From Apus apus (lineage: Eukaryota > Chordata > Aves > Apodiformes > Apodidae): DNA of 64,000 nucleotides. This document shows, piece by piece, positions 37,257 through 49,850 of the stretch. Both the position numbers and the translations under genes were made by a program. Under the pieces are notes generated by a model that had not been told where the DNA came from, did not search any database, and worked only from the letters and a program-made list of their open reading frames with translations. The stretch covers positions 39,545,659-39,609,658 of the forward strand of contig NC_067283.1 of NCBI RefSeq assembly GCF_020740795.1, read 5' to 3'. Position 1 is the first letter of the stretch, and every line of letters starts with the position of its first letter.

Positions 37257-40200
37257 ACAATAAAAGCAAATACACACAAGTTAATTTAATATGAGATAAC
37301 ATATGTCTCATTAAGGTAAAATGCATATGCTGTAAATCATCACAGCCATATTAATTATGTCACTGTCTCCTTGATGTACAGATTTATTCTAAAATGTTGT
37401 CAGTTATTCAACAGTTTAGTGCAAATAAGTAGGGAAAAGATGAATAAAGACTTCTATCTATTTATGGGAAAATTCCAAATAAAATATATATAGGGGTCAT
37501 TATATAGGTCAGATGCAGTTGTCTCTTCTACTACAGACCTAAGTTATTATTAATACTCAACATATACTGGTCAAAGTTCAGATAAAATCTGGAAAGCCAA
37601 ATGGGATATCCTAATCCCATGGCACTGTTACAAAAATACATATACCCATTATTAAAATTGATATTGTTAGTAATACAATAGTAACATCTATAATGTTAGT
37701 ATATATAATGAGCAAAGGGAGAAACAGATGTCAGAAAATATATATTAGCCCTTCACTTTTCTGCATTCCTCCACTAAGTGTGTATCTTTAAACAATCCAT
37801 CAGTTCACTAGGCCTCTTGCTTTCTCCATTACACAGCAGTATTAAACTATGCTGCCAGAAAGAAGGAAACACAAAATCCACAGCACCGTCAGCTCAAAGT
37901 GTGCCTCAAGCACCCCCCAGCATATATACACACATATGTGAGCAGAATGAATTCAGTAAGTAAATGGGCAAAAGACTTGTGTTATTTCTTCTCCCTACCC
38001 CCCAGTAATGGCTGAACACAGTATTAATTATTACAACTTTTTTTCTTTATAGTTTTTAAAAAAATGTTTTTCTAAATAGTTTAAAAGTTTAAAGATATGT
38101 GGCTGTCCACTAATTGTTCCCTGGGGGGTTTTTTTGGTAATTGAGTAGAACACTGGTGTAATGAGCCAAAATTGTGTCTGATCTGCACAACAGATCTCAA
38201 TGATGGTGATACCTGATGTGACAGAAAACAAACCCACCCATAGGTAAAACAATGCCCTAGAGCAGAGCTGTTGTAATACCTGTTGCCACCTGAGAGCTGA
38301 ATATTAACCATGTAATGAACAGGTGAAGAAACCTAGATGCTGGTGGAGCATAGTGTAACACAATGAAGGGCAGGCACATTGCTGCCAGTGCTCTGCATGC
38401 ACGCTGGCGTTGTACCTGAAAAAGAAACCAGCTCTGCTTTTCTACCTTTTCTAGCTTTTTGTTCAAAAGTGATTATACAGAATAGGTATGAGAGCATCCT
38501 GCCTCATGGCTGCGCTCCAGAAAGCGTCTCTACTTCGTTTGCCCCTTCCGGTGCTTGTTCTTTCAGATCTTTGTACAAAAAAAGACCACAGGGTACGGTC
38601 ATTTCTACACTGCCCTCAAGTTTCCATCACATTTGTAGACCTACATATCTCGCCTCGCATTTGGAAGGCTGCAAAATTAGTCTACGGGAAACAGTTTGCT
38701 TTTCTGCATCCCTTCCTTGTCCCATAGGTATTACAGTGAAATAATCTAGGGGCATTGGATTGTTGGAGTCGAAAGCTTTCCAATTAAATCCTAGTGTTAC
38801 TGGCTTGTTGCAGGATCTCGGGCCAGATTCGTGCTGGTTTGGCTGCAGGTTGAGACCAGCAATCACAGCATCCGTCACTTGGTGGAGCCAGATTACTCTG
38901 CAAATGCAATGTGCCTTAAACGTGGTTTATGAAAAAGGTCTTAAAGTCAGGATTTTTAAATGGCACACTGAAGAAAGAAAAATCGGGAACCAGGGGACTT
39001 AATTCTTTTGAGAAATCAAAATTTTTACGATTTTGCTTTTAGCTGCTGTGTCGTAGGAGAAGCAAAGGTCATGCCAGCCGAGGGAACAGCTATTACCTTT
39101 TGTTGAAATAGCAGTGCAGTAGAGATGCATTTGGTAATTAATGTGCAAATGTGTGAGGTGCAACCAAAAGCTGTCCCTTTCTGATTTGGCACGGCTTAAA
39201 GAAGTTCAGACTGTTGATGCTAAACTGTGAAATCTTTTAAATTATTATATATTTACTGGCTAGATCTATATTTAAAAATACCTGTCATTTTCCCCATCTT
39301 TCCTAAATCCTCTTCATAGGAGTGAGAAAGGACTTAATGTATTTACAGTGTAAAACACAGGACATCCTAAGTGGGAAAAATGAGAGGGTGGCAAACTATA
39401 AAGAGCTCCTCTGTACTGTGCTGAGATTAGAAACTCTTCACAGTATGTTTCTTTGCTTTCCTCTCCATATGTATGGGACATTTAAATTAAAGAAGTGTTA
39501 ACAGCAGAAGATCCTCTGGCTTCTGATTCTGTGTTATATTTCTTGTAATTGCTGTAATCAAGTCTGGGGAACTTGCATCATTCTCTGCCGTCTTGATATT
39601 CAATGGCCAGGGTTTATTTTTGAGAGTGTATGTGCTCTCTGCCATTTTTATATCTTCTCATTACATAATTTTTCTTCGCCTTGAATTGCTCCAAACCAGC
39701 AAGATAAGGCTAGATGACATCTCTGTTTTTGAGGACATGTCCTGACTGGCATATAAACAAAGTCTTACCAGTTCTTTCCATCTGTTTTTTAGACCTGTCC
39801 GATGTCACACATTGGGCGCAGACTATCATTGGCTCCAGTCTGCTAGTTTTCTTCAAAGTGTATTGAAAACAAGGAGAGGAGAGCTCTTTTTTCATCAGTG
39901 GCCTCACTTGCCAGAAAAGGCTGGTTGGCTTAGTCTGCAGTCTGCTGATGGGTGTATTTTACAAGCAGGACAGGCCAGAATAGGAGACAGGCCAGAGCAC
40001 GAAGGGTCTGCAGTACTGAAGTACCTATGCCCACCGGGAAGGGTATCTCCTCCACGACACACTGGATCAGATGATGGTCATGTTTTTCATGTTCTTGAGA
40101 TTTTGGCAAGCCTGGCACAGAATCTGGCTGTAACAGGTGCTATGCTGTCATACAAAAAGGTGAGAAAGAACAGGAACTGCTTGTGTTAGAGCTTTGAAGA

Positions 40201-40884
40201 TTTAAAGGTTATGCACAAAAGGATATTAAGGACATTATTCAATTCTACTTCAGATTTCCTAGATAGTTAATTTACCCAATTATTTCTGCATAAATCCCAC
40301 TCTCTCAAGGTGGATGAACACATGATCATGAAAACAAACCATACATGATGAACAATTTAATTTATTACTGCAGGCAGCAACATGACTTTTATGTAGAATT
40401 AAAAATGATTGTATTATCTCTGTCAAGGAAAACAAAAAGAGGGAGTGAAAGTTATATCTGCTTGTATGGAGCCCACTAGAGCCCACTACAAACACCAGCC
40501 CTCAGCTTAGCTCTGAGGGATGTTCAGAGAGGAGGCAGCAAAGCTGGGGGCTGTGACAGGTGAGGTCTGTTCCCATCTCTGGAGGGTCTGTCTGGTACTT
40601 GGCCTTTTTGGCATGGCTTCATCATCTCTCTTCAAGCTTTGGAGGCCAGGCGAAGCCATTCAATGGAGTTCCTCAGCCACCTGTGAAATCTTAAACATTT
40701 ATCCCAGGGGTTTGGGGTAGTCACAGAATTTTAGATCTCCACCCCCCCTGCGAAGGGTAAAACATATTTTTTAGCTGGATTACCTCTCCTCATTAAAAAA
40801 AAACCAACCAAACAAACAAATAAATGTTCCCTTTTCTGAATATTTTTCATTCTTATTGCCTTCAATCATCAGTGAATCCTCTTT
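37257..40884. other. intergenic, no gene recognised; possible regulatory stretch near 39 kb
   Basis: No exon is recognised. Around 37,490-37,511 there are two GGTCA half-sites. Around 39,000-39,260 the sequence is repeat-free and AT-rich, with a TAATTAATGTGCAAATG-type homeodomain/POU cluster. The 125-codon frame at 39812-40189 matches nothing I know. Confidence 0.5.
37494..37511 (+). promoter_or_regulatory. possible RORE / REV-ERB monomer site with adjacent half-site
   Basis: TATATAGGTCA at 37501-37511 fits the ROR/REV-ERB consensus WAWNTRGGTCA exactly. A second half-site, GGGTCA (37494-37499), lies 6 bp upstream in the same direction. About one RORE match is expected by chance in 64 kb on two strands, so this is only suggestive. 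Confidence 0.3.
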
Positions 40885-43009
40885 GAGCTGAACATTCAGG
40901 ATTCCTGTGGTGTAGAAGTTTCCTGTTTTTCACTTTAAGTTCTCCAGTAGGTTTTGCTACTGGTTTGGACAAAGCTATTTAAAATACAATCTCCTTAGTC
41001 AAACTTGTGAAATCAAGTAACTGCAGAGAGGAGGCAGAAGGGTAAATCTAAGTAGGTAATTTCTAAATCCTGTTCATCATAACAGTCTGGCAAACTCCTT
41101 GTCCTGGGGATTGCTGTAGATTAGCTGAAGTTTTCTTCATCCTGTGACTTCTGCAATTTTGGCAAAGTACTCTGGGAAAGAAGGTAGCTGTAAGAAAAGC
41201 TGCCAATAGCTCCCTCTCCTATAGCAGTTTTATGTCAGAGCTGGTTTCTAGCAGTACATGACGTGGGTGTTATGTGCCCCCATTCTGCTGCACAGGCTGG
41301 GGACATTGGAGCTTGGAGTTCCTTTGAGTTTCTGGCATTAAGCAAAGAGGCCTGATGATAAAAAATGAGAGAGGGAGTCTGGCTAGGGAGGTAGTTGTCA
41401 ACAAGCTTCATAAGATCCTGTGGATATATTTCCAAAGGCAGTTTTTGCTTTGTTCCAGCCAAAGGTGTTTGTTTCCCAGTTTTCATGCCCATGCTATAGT
41501 CCCAGGATAAACTGCAACACTTTATCTGAAGAAGAATGCTTCAGCTGCGGAATCAAGAAAGTTGTTGGTAAAAGGAATGTTTTCACAAAACATGTAATTT
41601 AGTTGGAAACCCAGCTTTTTCTCTAACACCATTTGGAACACAACCTTCCAACCTGCCCACTGTGCAGTCACAAATGAAGATCCAAAGGAAACAACTACCT
41701 GGGCTTCTCAGTGCACTTCTCTGTCTAGGCTCCTCAAAGGGACAAGGCCCAGGTGCAAAGCATTGAACTGACATTTGTATTGTGGGTATGATATGATTTT
41801 CAGGCAGCAGAAAACTCCTGTCTCACTCACTTGTGTCCACACCAGCTGAGTGCTTCAAGAAACATGAAGCAGTTCAAACAGCCTGTGTGGAATCAGACTA
41901 AAATCACAGAGCTTACAGAAGCTCTGCCAGCAGTCCTGGTTCATCAAGACTCAGCCAGGCTGTATCCCTCAGCAGAGAAATTATAGATGATAAATGATGT
42001 CCTACATTTATTCATCGGTGCATCTGTCACAAAAGCCATCACTTACTGCCTAGGTGCAAAATCAACAGTCACAGCATAATGCACCATCCATTCCATGTGG
42101 GAAGACTCCCAGCATTTTAAACAACTGAGGTGCAAATCCTCTGTCCTGCTTTGTAGTCATCATGGTCCGGACCAGGCACAGAATAGGCTCCTGCCACAAA
42201 ATCAGGGCTCAGGAAAAATCACTCTCTTTTATATCTTAATTTGTGATTGTGCATTGGGATGGTTGTAGCATGATGTTTCAAACTGGGTTAGCTAGAAAGA
42301 TGGCTTTCCAAGCAAGTGAGGTGCTTTGTAAAACCCGGTTTCTCTGGGTTTTTGCCCGGTTAAGCAGGCTCTGGGCAGAGGGGCTGGTGGGAGTGGGTGG
42401 GGATGCTGAGACTCCGAGCAGCCACAGTCTCTGCTCAGGTGCAGTTACGAGTCACCAGCAGGGATCACAGGCAGCCTCCTTAACGCGTGCAATAGGAAAA
42501 ATCTGCTCCTGCTCACAAAGAATGTAAGTTTTTGCAGTACTTGTAGTGTGATGGCAGGTTCCATTCTTTGGAGAGCATTAGCATCTACCCAGAATAGCTC
42601 TTGTTCTTCCAAAACCTTGGCATTTGACCTCCCATCCAAGGGCGGGTGCTGCTACTGCAGGCTGAAAAAGAAAATGCCCAGGAGTCAGCGTGTGCATATG
42701 TGTGACGTGTAGATGTGAAGGCCAAATGGTCGGTGCAGCCAAGTGTTCCCTCTTACTGACCAACCTCTCTGCTTAAAATATACATGGGTCAGAAGGAGAG
42801 TTTAATCTGCAGCAGAGACAAAATGTCAACATCTGAGAGAAGCTCACTTGACTTTGCAGAAGTCAAACAACTTGACTTATTCAAAGTCAAACATCGACTG
42901 AAGTCTCTTCTAAACCCCAGAAGCAAAAGGGAAAAAAAAAATTTACTTTCTTGGTGAAAATGAAAATGTTGCTGGAATCAGTCTCCTGCAGCTGTGGAAA
43001 GATGAAAGT

Positions 43010-43632
43010 GTAGTGTTGCAGCTCATGAAAGTGATTCCGAAACCCAGCTTATTTGTCCAGGCTCTTGTCCTGTCCCAGACACCTATCTTGCCTTCACATC
43101 TCCTGGTTAAAATCCTTATTATCATGTTTTTTTCCACCATAGAAAAAAAATGGAGATTGTTAGCTTTGTTTTGAAGTCTAAACATTGTCATCATGCCCAG
43201 TTCAGGAAAAAAATGTGTGGGGAAAAATAGTGTGTAGGTGCGTTCAACTGTCTGAAGCCAAGGCTAGAGGCAAATCAGATCAGATCAGCTAGAAATGTGA
43301 TGAGGTATAATTAACATTGCATGATTACTTAATTTAATTTTTTAAACTAGAAATAAAAATGAAATTAAGAAGGATCCCAGGAGTGGTCTCTGTGTGCCCT
43401 TTCCCCTCTGAGTTCAGCCCAGCAGCCAAGCCCTGGTGCCACCCCTAAGGGTTCCAGACTCACTGACTTGCACGCCCGTGGGCTGCTTGAGGCACCTGGT
43501 GATTTCACCACGGATATTCCCAGCCCGATGTGTTCCCTCACCATCAGTGCAGGGCAGCCTGAGACTTGAAGCTGTCCTTGGCTCTGAAAATGAGCAGTCA
43601 GTCCCAGAAGAGCTTTGATTCAAAGGGCAAGT
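43010..43632 (+). repeat. mid-identity block of copy B, partner 30500-31155
   Basis: The block is about 85-90% identical to A by eye, with small indels (for example around 43,345-43,395). The 60-codon frames 30964-31146 and 43436-43618 correspond and stay open with a handful of amino-acid changes. Neither resembles a known protein. Confidence 0.85.
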
Positions 43633-43639
43633 AGCTCCT

Positions 43640-44780
43640 ATTTTTCAGCAAGGTTTCTGGGGATACAGACTGGAAATAGATCAGTCCAGTTTGGGTTTTT
43701 AGCCCTGTGCTGAATGCAAAGTTGTACAAACACACAGTCTGCTGGGAGCTCAAATCCCAATCCTCCTGGCCAGGACAGCTTCTCCCACAGATTCATTTTT
43801 CCCTTGGGTCTCAGGAAAAATATTCACAACTTGTAAACTCTGGTGACAGGATACTTCTTTGGAGCACAGACAAGTGTACACAGGGTTTTAATAACAACCA
43901 GATGCCCATTTTAACACTACAAGATCCTGACAAAAAATACTTTACTCCTGAGCTTTGCACACAGGCTTCAGAGGCAGTAGATCTGTCCCTGTTGTCACCA
44001 CCCGTTTCTCCCAGGCAGACTTTTCTGATTGTCTCTCCAGCTCTGTAGTTCTTGGACTGGTGAGTAGAAGCACGTTCTGGTGCCACTCATCCCATCTCTG
44101 GCATCAGCAGGACTTCCAGGGAAGGAAGGCTCATGCCTCTTCCATACATTTCTGGATTGATACACACAACTATTGTCAGGACCTGCCTTCACTGGGCACT
44201 TGTAGAGCTGAGGGCCTGTTTGTCCTGCCATGCTGCAAAGGCAGGGGTACAGGAAAGGGACAGGACAACCCAAGCTGAGAAAAACCTTTCCTCTGAGAGC
44301 TGAAGGCTGCCACGTCTCCTGCAAAGCATCAATCAGATGGAGCCAGGGGCTGCCATATGCACCAGCTTGTCGGCTCTCCAGGGCCACCTGGTGGAGCCTC
44401 TGCCTGGTTGCTTCCTGTCAGATGCCCTCTCACCATGCAGGTAGTGACCTGGCAGTAGCAGAGAAGTCCTCCCAGAGCACTGCATTTAGGGCTGAGCTGA
44501 TCTGCACGTGACAGATAAAGAAGCCACTGACAATGGAAAAGCACCTTGTTCACTGTGCAGGCAGTCATAAAAATGGACTTCCCCTCTGAGGCACCTGGCT
44601 TAGACACTCATGGAGCTGGTGGCCCACTTGCTCTTCCTGTTCCTCCCACAACAGCATCTTGGACACCTCAGCTCAGCCTCTCCAGCTGCGGCTTGGGATC
44701 TCAGCCTTGATGCTTGACTGGCAACAAGTCAGCCGGTCTCTGTCAGCCACCGCTGGCCAGACAGCTGCCCCTTGGCAGAA
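43640..44780. other. copy-B-specific segment 1 (1.1 kb)
   Basis: Where A has only about 60 bp between its homologous blocks, B has about 1.1 kb of GC-richer sequence. Overlapping open frames of 90-130 codons run on both strands, none recognised. It is either an insertion in B or a deletion in A. Confidence 0.6.
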
Positions 44781-45339
44781 CGCTGCACAACAGGCAGCAG
44801 CTGTCCGCTGTGTCCCTTGGCTCTCTGCTTGGTTCAAGCAGCTTGAGGTTGGCGTTTCCTTCCCACAGGAGGGCATGTCCTGGCTTTTTTGGACCCGCAA
44901 GCAGAGCCGGGGCCTCTATTAGCGAGTCAACGCTGCGCCACAGAGGCCTGGGCTGTGTTCGTTCACAGCAAGCCCTGCCAGGAGAAGGTTCAAGCTTCTG
45001 GGCGCTGTGGCAGCTTCACTGGCACACCTGTCAGAGTCTCACTATTACATGCCCCAGATCTGCAACTCCTCAAAGCACACACGGACACAATGGCCCAGTT
45101 CTCATCCCTGGGCCCAGCACAGCCAAATGCAGGTCATGCCCTGTTCTGTGGGGTCACATCGGAGTATTTTGGGCTACATCTGTGTACATTTGGCTCCTCA
45201 GGGAGCTTGGCAATGCTTTTGGGCTGCAAAACCAAAGCACGTTTGGTGAGGAGGCTTTGGGTCACAGAGATGAAATGCCCAGACCAAGGGAAAAAACAAT
45301 AACCAGGCTTCAGCTGGGACTACTAGAGTAACCCAGAAT

Positions 45340-45839
45340 GAAGTGAAAGACTTCACTCCTTCCACTGAAGTAACAGTGTCAGCCCTCCATGCCTCTGGAT
45401 CTGGCCGTGGAGAGGTGGCTCACAAAGCACACAGTGGCCGGGGAGCATGAGCCACTTCCCACTTGCCTCAAGTGCCACCACAGGGCAGCAACTTGCCCCT
45501 CCGGCACCGGCTTCTCCATTTGAAGGACAACCTGGGCATCATGGAGACAAGAAAATGACACTTGGCAGTTGTAGTAGGAGCCTCCAGCTCACCATCAGCC
45601 ACTGCTTTGCCTGAAAGCAGGTTCTTTCAGCTTGTCCAGAGCATCCTTGTGCTGGTGGTCAGCAGGTGATGGGCTGGGACAGGACTATTTAACTCTGCTA
45701 TACAACCTGATACACACAACTCCGGTGCTGGCTGTAGTCCTTTCACTGCACTTCTTGCCATCCATATCAAGTGTCTTCTTGCTCCATACTGGTCTTGCAG
45801 CCCTGCTGTGACACCTCCTGGAAGCTCCTGCAAATGTCC
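45340..45839 (+). repeat. high-identity block of copy B, partner 31661-32160
   Basis: Same length as its partner, with about 12 substitutions. Immediately after it B enters sequence absent from A (accactggcag...), giving a sharp breakpoint. Confidence 0.9.
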
Positions 45840-45840
45840 C

Positions 45841-48800
45841 ACCACTGGCAGATGGCAGGCAATGCAGGCCCATTTATTTCTTAGGCAGGAGGAGCACAGC
45901 AGTGAAAGGGTGAAACTGACATGAGCTACAGGATATCCAAGTCATTCAATCTGGCCATGAAAGTGTAATGCCCATTGCTCCTTCCTGCAGCACATTTTGT
46001 CTCCCTACAGCCCAGAAGAATTTACCAGCTGGCTCAAGGACTGCTCCTGCCAGGGGAGATCTGCAGAAGAGATTTAGTTTGGGCTGCAGTTCTCCTGATG
46101 CACAGGTTGGAGGAAGGCTGCCAAGGCAGCAGAGAGGAATAAGCCATGCCAGGAAGGAGACAGTAGGTCCCTCCCTCCTGCCCAGACATGCACACAGGGC
46201 AATGGCAGCTCAGCTGAGCTCTCCCCTGGGAGTGACAGGCAAGACCATTTCCCCCCTGCTCTGCAGATGGCTTTGTTGACACTGTCCTTATTGTTGTTGG
46301 GGCAGGGTGTTGGGGGGTAGGGATGCAGGGTCAGGCCCTGCACAGCCCCACATACCTTAAGCTTTGCATCCAGCGCTCAGGTCCAAGCCCCATGCTCTCC
46401 ACTGGGAGATGCAGTTGTCCCAGAGCAAGGCTTCATACCTGCTCATGGAGCAGAGGCTCACCACAGGAGAGGGCAGATGGCCCAGGCTCTCACTGGCGCT
46501 ATCATGGGCACTGGGGCCCAGTTGCTGTGGCTCCAGCCTGGACCAGTCCCTCCAGCAAATGGGTCTGACAAGGAGAGGGAATCAAAGAGGCTAGCAGAAG
46601 GTTGTGGCTTCTGGTCTGCAGACACTAGTGGTCAGAGCATGCAAGATCTCAGCTGAGAGATGAGGAGAGGTGGCAAAGACTGCTGTGTTAGTGGCTGCCC
46701 TGATAAACCCCATGGGCTCAGCCCAAGAAGACCCTGGGCAAAACCTTTACCCTCTGTTGGCAGAAGACAAGGAAGAAGAGGGGAAGACACTGGTGGCTGA
46801 TTCCAGACAGACTCCACTGAGTCTTTGAGGACAATGATTCCCATCCAGAGGAAGGAGCTCCTGGCAACACAAGGGTATCAGACAATCATTCCAAACCCCT
46901 CACTGACTCAGTCCTCTGGGATGTATATGGTTGCATATCCTGCAGGCACTCTGCTGCTCATGTCCACAGGTTCTAACCAGCTTTGCCAAGATGTGCTGCT
47001 TTGAAATAATGGATTACGTTTTGGTATCGTAGTCACCAAACACATTTTTGTGCCTTTTGTGAAAGCAACTGACAGTACTTGTGTTCACTTCACAGGCACA
47101 AGGAACAACTTCACCAAGACCACAGCCTGGCTCCCACATTTTGCCATTATCTACAGCTCTGGCTTCTGAGGAGACAAGATTTGACCCCTTGGGCCCCCTT
47201 CCAGCTTTGTTTCTTAAATTTGACTGTGCAGGAAATAACACACTTCACTCTTCATCAGATGAAGGTCCCAGCTTGTTGGATGCCCGTCTGTAATTTAGTA
47301 GTGTGAGAGCAGGAGATGACGTTTGACCCTTCAGACACTCTCCATATCTTTTTACAGTGTTGACATCACTGGTCCTTAGAGCACAGGGCTGCAACTCTGC
47401 AAAAGCCCCTTACCTGCAGTTGTCACAGCTGCGCTCCTGCACCTCAGTAAACACTGATCCAAGGTGTAAAGTTACCTTACATGGCCTTTTCCCAAGAAGG
47501 ACAATTCTGGAGAGAGAAAATACCAATCTGAAGCCAGCATGCATGTTTTCATCATGAGCAAAGAAATTTCAGGTTGTCTGGAGCACCTGAAGTCCCCAAT
47601 GCACATTGAATCGCTCATACTTGGACACACATTTTGTTCTGATCTTTCTGCTCTTCTAATAGTGATGTTTCCCCTTTCTCTTTCATCAGTCTTCATTTAT
47701 TTAGTGCTCATCTACTTGCTAGAAATTGTCTCATCCTCAGATATTACTGTATTTGTGGTTTTTTTCCAGGTCTTTGACTTTTTAACTTTTTATTTCTTGG
47801 GTACTTGCTCCTTAAGAGTGGATAATAGTCTCTGAGATTTCACTTTGGACGTGTTTTCAGTCCTAGCCAACTCCTACTGCAACTTTACATGCACATTCAG
47901 GTATGTGCAAGCTTTCATATCCATTTTAAGCATTACAGCAGACCGTAAAGCTTTCTGCCTCTAGTTTCCAGCAAAGACAATTTCTTCCCCTTTTTGCTCC
48001 TAACTCTGAGCAGGGAGGTATCAAAGACCTTGCTACGTGTAACATAGTTCTTCCATTTTAAATACCACTTTCCTCTGGATTTTGCAAAACTGCTTTTATT
48101 TATTGCAACTAGAGCACTTCTGCTCAGAGGGACACTGCTTAAAGCTTCCCCTATGCCCACTCAGCCTCATGCAGATTCCAATTTCCATGGTATTTGGGAA
48201 ATAACTTTTTTGTGGCTTTACTTTTGATTTGCCTATGTCTTTTTCTACTTTTTTACACTGTTTTCCACACACAATCTGCTATAGATTTTCTTGTTTTTCC
48301 TGGTTCTGCACAGCAGGGTTCAGAACTTGAACCGTGTTTCCAAGTTTGTGATTTTCCAAGGCACCACAAGACCAGGATAACTTTGGAGCCTTTTCTTCTC
48401 TCTTTGGGACCTCTGACTTGGGGATCCCAGAAGTCTTACAGTCTTTCTTGACTTCAGCTCTCCTGAAAGATTAAAAGGGACTTCCTCAGTTTCAAAAAAT
48501 TAATCTTGAAACCTGCTCTTTGATCCTGGCAAAGGGGTTTTCTGGCCCATCTGTCTTTGTGCCTACCAAGGTAGCTTGAGTCAGTACCTGCACGGTTAGT
48601 GCTCCCTCCCCAGACAGAGGCATGAGAGAGGAAAGAAAGATGCCTTGTGAACCCACCTGGAAAGGAGGCTTCTCTACCCAGTAAAGGGGTGGTGCAATAT
48701 GATAAATAGAGCAGAGAGACTTTTGTACTTACCCTTTACTTATTTCAAAGGTATCTGCAGTTACTTTTAATATGAACATGCTTCATTTTGAAACCATTGG

Positions 48801-49136
48801 TGCTATTGGGAATACCACACAGCACACACGACCATGAGTACAAGACTGTTTAATTTAAGACTCAAGTTCCCATTGAGAAAATCCTTCAGAGGTGGCTCAG
48901 TTTTCAAGGGGAGAAAACCCTCACCCACTGTCACCAAGAGGAAGGGCACACTGCAGCAATACACTCAACAACAGGCTCAGGATGCACAAGGCAGCTCACA
49001 TGAGACTGAGACACATTCCTGCTGGCAGTGCCAGTGCTCTGGGGGGCACATACACCACCTTTTATATCCTTCTCTGCAGTGACAAACATGCACTGAGACA
49101 AACAAACGTGCCAGAACACTGCTCCTCTCCACAGAC
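45841..49136. other. copy-B-specific segment 2 (3.3 kb)
   Basis: This segment interrupts B exactly where A joins its two 98% blocks (32160/32161). I see no terminal inverted repeats, long terminal repeats, poly(A) tail or target-site duplication marking it as a transposon insertion, and at most 1-2 bp of junction overlap. Open frames (45968-46279 +, 47539-47835 +) are not recognisable. A deletion in A explains the data as well as an insertion in B. Confidence 0.6.
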
Positions 49137-49850
49137 ATCATGATACTTCTTGAAAAACGCAGACTTAAGCACTACAAACAAAGCCTGAAAATGCCACAGC
49201 CAATTGACTGGGGTCTGTGGGAATAAAATAATTTCTTCACATTGAGTAAACAAGTTGTTTCCTTGCTCCAGAGCTGCCCCTGGAGGGCCCAAGCAGCCCA
49301 CATCACTGCTGCTTCAGAGCAACACCACCAGAGGCTTTGGCAAGGCTTCCTCATTCAGGTGCCTGAACTGAAGGGCTGGAAGGGATTTAATTGGAGGCAG
49401 AGCATGGATTTCATGCCTTCCCTTGGGCTCCTCAGACAGAGCTTCTGCCTTTGAAGGCAGGCCCTATTCCCACGGGCAACAGTGGGAAGAAACCCTTGGG
49501 CTGCTGGCACAGCGCTCTCCTGGGACACTGAGCCGGGAGTGGGGAAGGCTCCACTGATGCTGGGCAGAGGGAGGCCACGGAGCTCAGCATCCATCTGAGG
49601 GCTCCCAGCACCTCCCGTGGAATGGGACCAGGACCAGGAGCTGGCATCCAGCCAGGAGATGCCTGTGGAACTGATGGTGAAGCAACAGCCCTGAAGAGGT
49701 TTCCCATCTGGGACAGGTCAAGAAGAGTTTTGGATCCAGGCACCAGGTCTTGCTTTTCTTCCTGAGGGGAATGATTGGAGAAATCAAACTGGAAAGGAAT
49801 GTAAGAACAGAGAGAACACCTGAATGAGGAGGCCTTCTCCAACATGTAGG
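49137..49850 (+). repeat. high-identity block of copy B, partner 32161-32870
   Basis: About 98% identical to copy A over 576 bp at a constant offset. A 156-codon minus-strand frame (49432-49902) overlaps the block. Its counterpart in A is the 123-codon frame 32451-32822; the shared portion of about 110 codons differs at only about two residues (Ala/Ser and Leu/Pro). No homology is recognised. Confidence 0.9.

Larger units (their letters stand above)
40885..49850 (+). repeat. long direct repeat, copy B (9 kb including copy-specific inserts)
   Basis: This is the partner of 28,290-32,870 in the same orientation; the matching blocks are listed there. B is twice as long because it carries sequence absent from A: about 41,135-41,665, about 43,640-44,780 and 45,841-49,136. 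Conversely, A has about 0.75 kb (28,760-29,515) that I could not find in B. Many open frames occur (44714-45331 +, 205 codons; 49432-49902 -, 156 codons), none recognisable. I cannot tell from this window whether A/B is a local duplication or two members of a dispersed family. Confidence 0.85.

Noticed and set aside
44714..45331. 205-codon plus-strand open frame, longest in the window
   Set aside because: No family recognised. It crosses the boundary between B-specific sequence and A-homologous blocks, and the corresponding part of copy A does not preserve it. Likely chance in GC-rich DNA.
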